Source: an uncultured Christensenella sp. (lineage in GTDB: Bacteria; Bacillota; Clostridia; Christensenellales; UBA1242). Taken from it: a DNA stretch of 42,907 bases. The notes beneath the pieces were generated by a model, which was not told the origin of the DNA, did not search any database, and worked only from the letters and a program-made list of their open reading frames with translations. Position numbers and translations under genes: made by a program. This document shows, one piece after another, positions 15,950 through 23,370 of this stretch. The stretch covers positions 1-42,907 of the forward strand of contig CAJJUK010000007.1 in assembly GCA_905195085.1 (NCBI GenBank), given 5' to 3'. Numbering within the stretch: position 1 is the first letter of the stretch; each line of letters opens with the position of its first letter.

Positions 15950-16354
15950 ATGAAAAATACAAGTTTGGCAAAAAAAGAAGAAAAACAAGAGAAATTGTCA
16001 GTAAAGAAGAAGTTGTTGTTGTGCATATGTGGGGCAATAATTGGGTTTATCAATGGATTTTTTGGCGGTGGTGGGGGCATGGTTTGTGTTCCCTTACTTG
16101 AAAAGGTGCTTCATTTGCCAAATAAATATTCACATGCGACAACAATCGTGATAATACTTCCAATTTCTTTCGTGAGTGCGGTGATTTATTTTTTGAGTGG
16201 AAATTTGGAAACAATTTCTTTCCTAACTGTTGGAACGGGGGTTGTGCTTGGTGGCATTGTTGGTTCTTTCGCGTTGAAATTTTTGCCAGCAAAAATCATC
16301 AGAATAATTTTCGTCTTCATTATGCTCGCTGGGGGAATAAGACTTTTGTTCTGA
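15950..16354 (+). CDS. Half-size TauE/SafE (TSUP) permease, copy 1
   Basis: 134 residues: a charged Lys/Glu-rich N-terminus (~25 residues) then four membrane helices. The glycine-rich motif GFINGFFGGGGGMVCVPLL is the TSUP signature (residues ~37-55). Full TSUP permeases are ~250 residues with two such halves; this gene encodes only one. The other half-like gene lies at 16783. A heterodimer is likely, transporting sulfite, sulfoacetate or another small anion (substrate unknown). No SD precedes the ATG and no convincing promoter was found, so the start is less certain than for most genes here. Confidence 0.8.
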   Translation: MKNTSLAKKEEKQEKLSVKKKLLLCICGAIIGFINGFFGGGGGMVCVPLLEKVLHLPNKYSHATTIVIILPISFVSAVIYFLSGNLETISFLTVGTGVVLGGIVGSFALKFLPAKIIRIIFVFIMLAGGIRLLF

Positions 16355-16358
16355 CTTT

Positions 16359-16586
16359 TCATTCTTCTTCAGGACAAATTAATTTCAAAAGATACGTTAT
16401 CAAATCCATTAGGCGCAGTCTTATTGTTTCATAGATTTCAATTTCCAGGTCAAGCAATTTTCCACGTTGCTCCATGTTTAACATTGTTGATAATGCTTGA
16501 ATTGTTTCACCATAATCTTTTGAATAAACAGTATCTCCATTATGATTTACATATGCTTGATATAATATTTCAGCAATTTTTTCCAT
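16359..16586 (-). CDS. Small helical protein of unknown function
   Basis: 75 residues. Translation is supported by AAAAGGAG 7 nt before the ATG. The sequence reads as helices with a ML..EQRGKLLDLE core, vaguely like DUF6809-type small Firmicutes proteins, though the C-terminus (LLKLICPEEE) does not fit. It lies antisense between two half-TSUP genes and ends 4 nt from the first. Neither a terminator nor a clear promoter was seen. It may be a recent insertion into a TSUP pair. Confidence 0.6.
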   Translation of the reverse strand: MEKIAEILYQAYVNHNGDTVYSKDYGETIQALSTMLNMEQRGKLLDLEIEIYETIRLRLMDLITYLLKLICPEEE

Positions 16587-16782
16587 ATATTACTCCTTTT
16601 GATGTAATCATACAACACTGAAAAAGATTTGTTTTTCATTATGACAAATTGCCATAAACTCATTTAAAACATCTCTCAAATGAAAATATTTTGTTAGTTT
16701 TTATTGTGGTAAGATTTTTTCTGACTTTGCTTGATTCAAATGTCAAAGAATAAAAATAAACTAAATTTTCACAATATGTAAT

Positions 16783-17145
16783 ATGATTTATTTTTTCTAT
16801 ATTTTGGCAGGATTTGTTTCTGGAATTTTTGGTGGTCTTGGAATGGGCGGTGGGACTTTGCTTATTCCAATTCTTTCAATTTTTTTGGATTTTGATCAAA
16901 AACTTGCTCAGGGAATCAATTTATTGAGTTTTTTGGTCATGGCAATTTTTTCCATCTACATACATTATCGAAACGGCTACATCGTCACAAAAAATATTTT
17001 TTGGATAATTTTTTTTGGTGTCATATTTTCTGTTTTGGGGGCAATTTTGATGTCATACCTTCCGTCAAAGATTTTGAAAATCATTTTTGGCATTTTTCTT
17101 TGTTGTTTGGCAGTCGTAGAATTTGTAAAAGTATTAAAAAAATAG
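16783..17145 (+). CDS. Half-size TauE/SafE (TSUP) permease, copy 2
   Basis: 120 residues with four membrane helices and the signature GFVSGIFGGLGMGGGTLLIPIL near residues 8-29. The second block (PSKILKIIFGIFL) parallels PAKIIRIIFVFIM in copy 1. Each copy looks like one half of a full TSUP transporter. An extended -10 (TGGTAAGAT, 16707-16715) may drive it. No SD is visible upstream of the ATG. The stop codon is next to the promoter of the ferredoxin operon. Confidence 0.85.
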   Translation: MIYFFYILAGFVSGIFGGLGMGGGTLLIPILSIFLDFDQKLAQGINLLSFLVMAIFSIYIHYRNGYIVTKNIFWIIFFGVIFSVLGAILMSYLPSKILKIIFGIFLCCLAVVEFVKVLKK

Positions 17146-17174
17146 TTTACAAAAACACATTTTTATGATATATT
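17146..17174 (+). promoter_or_regulatory. Promoter of the ferredoxin-Ppx-HtrA-MreB operon
   Basis: TTTACA (17146-17151), a 17-nt spacer and TATATT (17169-17174). It starts right after the stop codon of the TSUP copy 2 gene, leaving a leader of ~70 nt to the ferredoxin ATG. Confidence 0.7.
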
Positions 17175-17250
17175 TATAACGTAAATTTTGATATTGAGAT
17201 TTCATTTTTGAGTCTGTTTTATCAAAGTATTTATTCGTAAGAGGTGGATT

Positions 17251-17421
17251 ATGGTTGATAAAGAAAAATGTATTGGCTGTGGAACTTGTGTTGCCATTTG
17301 TCCTGTTGGGGCAATTTCTTTTGATAAAGATGGCAAAGCAGTGATTGACAAAGCAAAATGCATTCACTGTGGCTCTTGCCAGGCAAGTTGTCCAGTTAGT
17401 GCCATTGATTTAGACAAATAA
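17251..17421 (+). CDS. 2[4Fe-4S] ferredoxin
   Basis: A 56-residue clostridial-type ferredoxin. Both clusters have C-x2-C-x2-C-x3-C-P: Cys7, 10, 13, 17 and Cys37, 40, 43, 47. It is a soluble low-potential electron carrier for pyruvate:ferredoxin oxidoreductase, hydrogenase and similar enzymes. AGAGG lies 6 nt upstream of the ATG. It is first in an operon with a Ppx/GppA-like gene 27 nt downstream, an unusual partner; no redox enzyme is adjacent. Confidence 0.95.
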   Translation: MVDKEKCIGCGTCVAICPVGAISFDKDGKAVIDKAKCIHCGSCQASCPVSAIDLDK

Positions 17422-17448
17422 CAAAGCAAGCAAAAGTGAGGATTTTTT

Positions 17449-18930
17449 ATGGAAAATATTGCATACATTCAACTTAACGAAAGAAAAGTTAAGCTCTTGA
17501 TTGTTCAAAGCAGAAATGGAAGATACAGAATTTTGGAAGAAGTTGAAAATTATTACGACTTGACAAACGACATCATCAAAGATTGTCTTTTCAGTCCAAA
17601 ATCTAAGGCTGACATTTTGAAAATTTTGAACATATATCGTTACACCATTGAAACTTTTAATGTTGGGAAAATGATTGCGATTGCTTCAAACATCATCGTT
17701 AAAGCAAGAAACTATCGTGGATTTTTGGACGAGATATACACAAACACAGGCATGAACTTTCTCATTTCAAATGATGACGAAGTTGTCAAAGATGTCTATC
17801 TTTCTTGTATGTCTGACATTGATGCTTCAAAGGGGTATATTGTCAACATTGACTCATATTCAACATACATTTTGAAATTCAACAGAAGAAATGTTGTGGA
17901 ATATAATGTCATTCCTTATGGATACAGCAACTTGTCCGCTTCTGGTATGAACTTTGCTGAAATGACAAATGCAGTTAAGAAAGAACTTAAAAAAGCCTCT
18001 CTCATCAAAAGTTTTGAAGAAGATATGGTCTTTGGTTGTGGCCCAAGTTTTATTGATATTTCAAGAATTGCAAAAAAACTCACAAGATATCCAATCGACA
18101 TTGACAACAACTATGAATTGACAGACAGTGCAGTTCAAAAGGTGGTTGATTTTGCAAAAGAATTGGACACTCAAAAAGTCAAGAAAATTAAAGGAATTGG
18201 ACCAGAAGGTGCAGAAAGCATCAATGGTGGTCTTGCAATCATCAGTGCCATCTATGAAATTTTGAAGTTGTCTTCAATCAATGTGACAATCGCCAATGCT
18301 CTTGAAGGTGTTGTCATCACAAATTTGGTTGGCTCATCAAATGAAAAATATTCGGACTTGTTGCAAAACAGTTTGGACAACTATTATGAATTTAAGAAAG
18401 AAGGATTGGCAATCAACAGCCAAGTTTATGACATGGCAATTCTTCTTTTCAAACAACTCAAAGTTGTTCACAAACTTCCAAGAATGTATGTCAAACCACT
18501 CAAAATTGCTGCTTATATGTTTGACTGTGGAAAATTTATCAATTTCAACAATCATCAAAAACATTCTTTCTATACAATTTTGAATGCAAACATTGCAGGG
18601 GCAACACAAAAAGAAATTTTGCTTGCTGCTTTTGCTTGCACTTGTCAAAATCTTGACAACTTCAACTTGTCAGAAATCATGAAATACAAAGAAATTTTGA
18701 CTGACGAAGATGTCGAAGCAATCAGAAAATTGGGAGTTCTTGTGAATTTGGCAGTCAACTTGAATGCTTCAAGAAAAAACATCATAAATGATATTGTTTG
18801 TGACATTCTTGGAGATTCAATCATCATGAAGACCGTCGTAAATTCTGACCCATCTTTTGAAATCATGCAAAGTATGAAAATTTCTGATGATTTCAAGAAA
18901 ATATTTAAGAAAAGTTTGCAAATAATTTAA
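17449..18930 (+). CDS. Degenerate Ppx/GppA-like protein with altered HD-type C-terminus
   Basis: 493 residues with the layout of the exopolyphosphatase/pppGpp phosphatase family: two ASKHA lobes then a helical HD-like domain. The signature residues have drifted. The N-terminal D-x-G-S-N loop reads IQLNERKVKLLIV (7-19). The usual D-I-G-G-G-S-T loop reads NIDSYSTY (133-140) without its glycines. The HD motif of the C-terminal domain reads MFDCGKFI, with His replaced by Phe, though the following NNHQKHSFYTI block is family-like. It is probably catalytically inactive and may act as a sensor or scaffold (inference). GAGG lies 7 nt before the ATG. The next gene follows after 25 nt. Confidence 0.75.
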   Translation: MENIAYIQLNERKVKLLIVQSRNGRYRILEEVENYYDLTNDIIKDCLFSPKSKADILKILNIYRYTIETFNVGKMIAIASNIIVKARNYRGFLDEIYTNTGMNFLISNDDEVVKDVYLSCMSDIDASKGYIVNIDSYSTYILKFNRRNVVEYNVIPYGYSNLSASGMNFAEMTNAVKKELKKASLIKSFEEDMVFGCGPSFIDISRIAKKLTRYPIDIDNNYELTDSAVQKVVDFAKELDTQKVKKIKGIGPEGAESINGGLAIISAIYEILKLSSINVTIANALEGVVITNLVGSSNEKYSDLLQNSLDNYYEFKKEGLAINSQVYDMAILLFKQLKVVHKLPRMYVKPLKIAAYMFDCGKFINFNNHQKHSFYTILNANIAGATQKEILLAAFACTCQNLDNFNLSEIMKYKEILTDEDVEAIRKLGVLVNLAVNLNASRKNIINDIVCDILGDSIIMKTVVNSDPSFEIMQSMKISDDFKKIFKKSLQII

Positions 18931-18955
18931 TTATATCGCTGTTAAAAGGTTTTTT

Positions 18956-20182
18956 ATGGAAGAGGAGAAAAAACACAGTAACTTAAAGGTAGTTTGGTAT
19001 GTTTTGTTTGCCATAATCACCGTTATTTTGGTGTATTTATTTATTGTTGTTTATTTTTTCTATATCTCTCCATACAACATTTCAGTGAAGACTTCAATTT
19101 GGCCATTTTTATCTGACCAAACTGTTGGCGAAATGTATCTTGACGCAACTGTTGAAATCAATTTCACGGTTGCTGATGAAGTGACTTTTGAAGACGAAGA
19201 AAAAAATGTTGTTGGTGTCAATGTCAGACAAGATGGCTATGTCATTGCTCCATACAACGAATTTCGCTCATGCACGGAAGACACTCAAATCACCATTCTT
19301 GCAAATTCTGGGAAAGTTTACAACGGCAAGTTGCTTTTTGGTGACATAAATTACAATCTTGCCATTCTTAAGTGTGAAAATGTGACTGCTGACGAAGGAG
19401 CTGTCAAAATTCCTTTTGTTTCAATTTCTAATGCAGTGAACTATTCATGGTTTTTTGAAACTGATGTTTTGGCAATTTCATCACCTATGAAAAGCAAAAC
19501 AATTTGGGAAGGCACAGTGAGTGACATAAATCTTTACAATGTTTATAAAGAAATTCAAATTGAAAACAAAAATGCTATTGATTTTGTTATGGAAGATTGC
19601 TATTTGGTTGATGTTCCTGATGCTGGAGAAGAAAGTTTTGAAGGTGGAGCAATCTTTGATAAGTCTGGAGGCATTTTGGGGCTTTCTTTTGAACAAACAG
19701 AAGATGGCAATTATGTAATCATGCCAATTACTGCTGCAAAACTCTTTTTAAGTGATGTTGTAAAAGCTTATAAGAATGAAAGCAAATATGAAAATGAATT
19801 GGTTGACAGTCTTGTCGGTTTTGATCAATCAGAACTTCAATGTTTCTTTATTGCTTCAAATGCAAATTTTGGGGAAGAAGAATTTTTCTATTTTGACGGA
19901 ACTTGGCAAGTTTACACAGATGAAATCGTGGTTAACTTTGCAAACAGCACAACTCCGGGATATTATGTCTTTGAAGATTGGGTTTATGACGGAGAAACAA
20001 TTTTGAGTGCTGGAAATGTGATTAGTTCAATAAAATGCGGATATAAAACTTACAGTGCAGGACAAAAAATCACTCTTATGGAAGGGCTTTACAATGCAGA
20101 TGCTGGAGATTTTGTGACTGTTTATTATTACAACATCAGTTCTTTGGGTGGAACAATAAACAGCGTGACATTTACTGTTTAA
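18956..20182 (+). CDS. Membrane-anchored HtrA/trypsin-like pseudoprotease
   Basis: 408 residues. A short cytoplasmic N-terminus and one membrane helix (~11-36) are followed by an extracytoplasmic domain. Residues ~85-245 follow the HtrA/DegP pattern: a DGYVIAP strand, a NYNLAILK strand and GGAIFDKSGGILGL. All three catalytic positions are lost: the His region (usually NHV) reads PYNEF (99-103), the Asp of DLA is Asn134, and the Ser of NSGG is Glu229. The C-terminal ~130 residues are beta-rich and not a recognisable PDZ. It is likely a binding or scaffolding protein at the envelope. AAAAGG lies 6 nt upstream; the MreB-like gene follows after 9 nt. Confidence 0.75.
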   Translation: MEEEKKHSNLKVVWYVLFAIITVILVYLFIVVYFFYISPYNISVKTSIWPFLSDQTVGEMYLDATVEINFTVADEVTFEDEEKNVVGVNVRQDGYVIAPYNEFRSCTEDTQITILANSGKVYNGKLLFGDINYNLAILKCENVTADEGAVKIPFVSISNAVNYSWFFETDVLAISSPMKSKTIWEGTVSDINLYNVYKEIQIENKNAIDFVMEDCYLVDVPDAGEESFEGGAIFDKSGGILGLSFEQTEDGNYVIMPITAAKLFLSDVVKAYKNESKYENELVDSLVGFDQSELQCFFIASNANFGEEEFFYFDGTWQVYTDEIVVNFANSTTPGYYVFEDWVYDGETILSAGNVISSIKCGYKTYSAGQKITLMEGLYNADAGDFVTVYYYNISSLGGTINSVTFTV

Positions 20183-20191
20183 GGAGGCATG

Positions 20192-21193
20192 ATGAAAAAA
20201 TTTAAGTATGCCATTGAAATGGGTGGCGGTTACACATGTATCTATGTCAAAGACGAAGGTTTGGCTCTGAAAGAGCCAACTCTTATTGCAGCAGAACCAA
20301 CTGAAGATGGCTACAAAGTCATTGCAATGGGCAATGATGCAAAGAAACTTGTTGGTAAGACAAAAGAAAATGTAGAAATTTTTACCCCTTCTGCAAGTGG
20401 AGAACATTCAAATTATGAATACTCCGTCATTTTGCTTAAACATTTTTTGAGCAAAGTTGGTTTTAAGGCTTATGAAGATAATGCACTTTTCATTGTTCCT
20501 TGTGGACTTACTGCAAGAGAAAAAGAGAACATTTTGAATGTTTGCGAAGGTGCAAATATGGGCTATGTCGAACTCATTCCATCTGTGCTTTGCTCTTGCA
20601 TCGGAGAAGGAAGAAATGTTGACAGTTCAAAAGTCAATATGATTGTGGACATTGGAGGAACAGCAACTGACATTGCGGCAATCAATATGTCCGCTATTTT
20701 GAAAGGAGCTACACTCGGTGTTGGTGGCAGAAATATTGATGCAGCTATTGTCAACTTTCTGGCATACACTCAAGAACTCGTGATTGGTTTGCCAACAGCA
20801 GAAATGCTTAAAAACGAGGTCGGAAGTCTTTACACAAATGACACTTTGAATATGGAAATCACAGGGGTTGACGCACAGAGCAAATCTCCAAAAACAGTGG
20901 TTATTTTGTCCAATGATTTGCGCAGAGCGATCGAGCCATTTTTCAGTGAAATTGTTAGAGCGATTGACACAACAATCAATGCACTTCCTCCAGAAATGGT
21001 TGCTGACATCATCAACAACAAGATTTTGATTGTTGGTGGCTGTGCAAAAATGCAAGGACTTGATGATTATTTAAAAAAACATCTTGGTTATCCTTTTGAG
21101 ATAAGTGAAGATGTTGACAATGTCACAATTTTGGGGGCAGGGAAACTGCTTTCTGACGCACAACTTTTGGCAAGCATAATAAAAAACCTTTAA
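20192..21193 (+). CDS. MreB-family actin-like protein (divergent)
   Basis: 333 residues. The MreB layout is clear: phosphate-1 strand IEMGGGYTCIYVKDEG (canonical IDLGTANTLVYVKG), GRTP-like GKTKENVE, VDIGGTATDIAAI (phosphate-2), GVGGRNIDAAI, then LPPEMVADI and ILIVGGCAKMQGLDDYL (adenosine region). It probably forms membrane-associated filaments that organise wall growth. It deviates enough from MreB/Mbl to be a paralogue. The ATG at 20192 is chosen over 20189 because AGGAGG ends at 20187. The SD is fused to the previous stop (TAAGGAGG), giving coupling to the HtrA-like gene. Confidence 0.85.
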   Translation: MKKFKYAIEMGGGYTCIYVKDEGLALKEPTLIAAEPTEDGYKVIAMGNDAKKLVGKTKENVEIFTPSASGEHSNYEYSVILLKHFLSKVGFKAYEDNALFIVPCGLTAREKENILNVCEGANMGYVELIPSVLCSCIGEGRNVDSSKVNMIVDIGGTATDIAAINMSAILKGATLGVGGRNIDAAIVNFLAYTQELVIGLPTAEMLKNEVGSLYTNDTLNMEITGVDAQSKSPKTVVILSNDLRRAIEPFFSEIVRAIDTTINALPPEMVADIINNKILIVGGCAKMQGLDDYLKKHLGYPFEISEDVDNVTILGAGKLLSDAQLLASIIKNL

Positions 21194-21198
21194 AAATT

Positions 21199-21219
21199 GA
21201 CCTGTCAAGGTCTTTTTTT
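21199..21219 (+). terminator. Intrinsic terminator after the MreB-like gene
   Basis: GACCT (21199-21203) and AGGTC (21208-21212) around a GTCA loop, followed by T7. The stem is short, but the T-tail is strong. Confidence 0.75.
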
Positions 21220-21266
21220 ATTGTCAAAAAATGACAAATTTAGCGAATTAAAGACTTTTTCTTGCT

Positions 21267-21295
21267 TTGTTACTATGTTGTATGAGATTTATAAT
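21267..21295 (+). promoter_or_regulatory. Sigma-A promoter for minD
   Basis: TTGTTA (21267-21272), a 17-nt spacer and a perfect TATAAT (21290-21295). The predicted +1 near 21302 leaves a leader of only ~14 nt that contains the SD. Confidence 0.75.
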
Positions 21296-21315
21296 ATCAG
21301 CAGAGGAGTTTTCTT

Positions 21316-22107
21316 ATGGCAAGAAAAATCGTGGTGACAAGTGGAAAAGGTGGGGTTGGAAAAACCACTGTTTGTGCAAATCTGGGAGTCTATCTGTCTA
21401 GGCTTGGTTTTCGTGTGGTTGTTATTGATGTTGACATAGGACTAAACAATCTTGATGTCATTATGGGGCTTGAAAGGCAGGTCATTTTTGACATCACTGA
21501 TGTTGTTTCTGGGAAATGTCGTGTCAGACAAGCTCTGGTTCAAGACCCAAATTTTCCTTCACTTTATCTTTTGCCGTCATCGCATACCTATTCTGCAAGT
21601 AAGATAACTGGAGAACACATCAAAAACATTATTGACATAATTGACCATTCTTTTGATTACATCTTGATTGATTGCCCGGCTGGTGTTGAGGCAGGGTTTC
21701 ATCGTGCCGTTTTTCCAGCAAATGAGGCGCTTATTGTTGTCACTCCACATCTTTCAAGCATAAAAGATGCAGACAAAGTTGTTGGTCTTTTGAGTGAATA
21801 TAGCATAGAAAGCAAAGGGCTGGTGATCAATCGTATGCGTGGCGATTTGCTTCTTTCTGGTGAAATGATGAACATTGAAAGTATTGTCAAGGCAATGGGG
21901 ATTCCACTTCTCGGTGTCATTCCTGAAGATGACAATGTGTCAAAAATGTCTGCTGATGGTCGCATTATGACCGATTGTGAAAGTGCAAGAGCATTCACGT
22001 TATTGTCTGAGAACATACATAACGGATGCAAGAAAATTTATGACTGCACTTACAAATATAGGGGACTTGTGGGGTATTTGAAAAGAAGCATAAAAAAACA
22101 CGTTTGA
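21316..22107 (+). CDS. minD: Septum site-determining ATPase MinD
   Basis: 263 residues. The deviant Walker A (GKGGVGKTT, 10-18), the DVDIGLNNLDVIMGLE switch region and the LIDCPAGVE Walker B-like strand identify MinD rather than ParA. The C-terminal amphipathic helix (GLVGYLKRSIKKH) is the expected membrane-targeting sequence. MinD recruits a division inhibitor to membranes and positions the Z-ring; it is regulated by MinE or by DivIVA/MinJ. minC is not adjacent. AGAGGAG lies 7 nt before the ATG. The small gene 13 nt downstream is in the position of minE. Confidence 0.95.
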   Translation: MARKIVVTSGKGGVGKTTVCANLGVYLSRLGFRVVVIDVDIGLNNLDVIMGLERQVIFDITDVVSGKCRVRQALVQDPNFPSLYLLPSSHTYSASKITGEHIKNIIDIIDHSFDYILIDCPAGVEAGFHRAVFPANEALIVVTPHLSSIKDADKVVGLLSEYSIESKGLVINRMRGDLLLSGEMMNIESIVKAMGIPLLGVIPEDDNVSKMSADGRIMTDCESARAFTLLSENIHNGCKKIYDCTYKYRGLVGYLKRSIKKHV

Positions 22108-22120
22108 TTTAGGGAGATTT

Positions 22121-22336
22121 ATGGAAAGAATCAATGAACTTTTGATCAGAGACAAATTTACAAATCCGCAATTGGTTGCAGAAGTTTTGAAAGGGGAAGT
22201 GACGCCGATTGCTAGGAATTTTTTTCTGCTTGCAGATGATTTGGTTGTCAGATTCAAAAGAGATGGTGAAAACTTTGTTTTTGACATAGAAATCAAGGCA
22301 AGCAGAATCAAGCCTTTTGGAAGTAGAATTGTTTAA
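22121..22336 (+). CDS. MinE-like small protein (tentative)
   Basis: 71 residues. AGGGAG precedes the ATG. It follows minD by 13 nt, where clostridial minE usually lies. The middle (NPQLVAEVLKGE) and the following strand-turn-strand (LVVRFKRDG, FVFDIEIKA) resemble the MinE topological-specificity domain, in which VIxKY is followed by VxLxxxGxxxxLEVNI. The usual N-terminal MinD-contact helix is short and poorly matched. Divergent MinE is the best guess from position and pattern; an unrelated small protein is possible. Confidence 0.6.
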   Translation: MERINELLIRDKFTNPQLVAEVLKGEVTPIARNFFLLADDLVVRFKRDGENFVFDIEIKASRIKPFGSRIV

Positions 22337-22364
22337 AAAAACACCTTTGTTCAAGGTATTTTTT
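22335..22364. terminator. Bidirectional terminator between minD operon and degV
   Basis: ACCTT (22343-22347) pairs with AAGGT (22353-22357). After one C/A mismatch, an A-run on the left pairs with a T-run on the right, so it works for both convergent transcripts. Confidence 0.75.
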
Positions 22365-22391
22365 GTGTTTTATGTTAAATTTTGTTGTAGC

Positions 22392-23228
22392 TTATATGAA
22401 ATAAACCATTCCATAGCAATTTGGTCCAACATGTGTGCCAACAACACAACCAATTTCATTGATTGAAGTGTTTTCTGGGGCAATGCCAAGTTTTGAGGCA
22501 TATTTTTTGATGAAATCTTTGATTATTGTTTCATTTGCAGAGTGTCCAAAATAGATTGGAAAATCTTTATTTCTTTTGTTTGCACAATCAACCATATATT
22601 CATTTGCTTTTTCACCAATTTTCTTTGCAATATTGTTGACTTTTCCACCGTCCAAGTTGATGATTGGTTTGATGTTGAGAACAGATGCAGCGAAATAACT
22701 TGTTGCAGAAAGTCTTCCGCCTTGTTTGAGATATTTCAAATCTCCAATCACTGCAACGAGTTTGACACTGCTTTTGAGTTTTTCAAGGTAATCTATCACT
22801 TGTTCTGGGGTGGCATCTTTGTGCGATTTGATGAATTTGACAAGTTCAACAATGATTGCACCTTCAGCAAAAGTTGTCACACGAGAGTCGCAAACATAAA
22901 CATTCTTCATACCCAAACTTTCAACTGCATTTTTTGCTTGAGCAATTGTTCCAGCTAGGTCTGAAGAAATCACAATTGTGATAACAAACCAATCTTCTTT
23001 GTTGACATAAGGTGTGAAGGCTGTCTCAAATTTGTATTGGTTTGGTTGACTTGTTTTTGGAATGATTCCAGTTTCTTTCAATTTTTTATAGAATTCATCA
23101 TTAGGAAGACCTTCAGGATAGAGTTCTCCATTGAAGTTGACTTCAATTGGCAAAACAGTTATGTCATTTTCTTCGGCAAAACCCTTTGGCATATCGACTG
23201 AGGCTTCTGTGACGATTTTGTAGTTCAT
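22392..23228 (-). CDS. DegV-family fatty-acid-binding protein, copy 1
   Basis: 278 residues, typical of the family. DegV/FakB proteins bind a fatty acid and present it to FakA kinase for phosphorylation. The TEASVDMP N-terminus, KTSQPN loop, ISSDLAGT, LKYLKQGGRLS and the final GTHVGPNCYG are the usual landmarks. AGGAG lies 7 nt before the ATG. A second copy lies at 35102; neither is next to a fakA gene in this window. It has its own promoter. Confidence 0.92.
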   Translation of the reverse strand: MNYKIVTEASVDMPKGFAEENDITVLPIEVNFNGELYPEGLPNDEFYKKLKETGIIPKTSQPNQYKFETAFTPYVNKEDWFVITIVISSDLAGTIAQAKNAVESLGMKNVYVCDSRVTTFAEGAIIVELVKFIKSHKDATPEQVIDYLEKLKSSVKLVAVIGDLKYLKQGGRLSATSYFAASVLNIKPIINLDGGKVNNIAKKIGEKANEYMVDCANKRNKDFPIYFGHSANETIIKDFIKKYASKLGIAPENTSINEIGCVVGTHVGPNCYGMVYFI

Positions 23229-23251
23229 TTGTTTCTCCTATTACAATATTT

Positions 23252-23280
23252 ATAATAACAAAAATGAAATGTAATTGCAA
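23252..23280 (-). promoter_or_regulatory. Promoter for degV copy 1
   Basis: On the minus strand there is TTGCAA (23275-23280), a 17-nt spacer and TATTAT (23252-23257). Confidence 0.55.
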
Positions 23281-23342
23281 ATATTTTACATGAAAAAATT
23301 TAAAAACTTTTAAGCATTTTTTTTGATTTTAATACGGACACT

Positions 23343-23370
23343 AAAAAGAAAAAACCACAAAATGTGGTTT
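23343..23370 (-). terminator. Terminator of the ABC transporter operon
   Basis: On the minus strand there is an 8-bp stem (23363-23370 with 23352-23359), a 3-nt loop and a T-rich tail. The permease stop codon (23369-23371) overlaps the stem. Confidence 0.8.
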
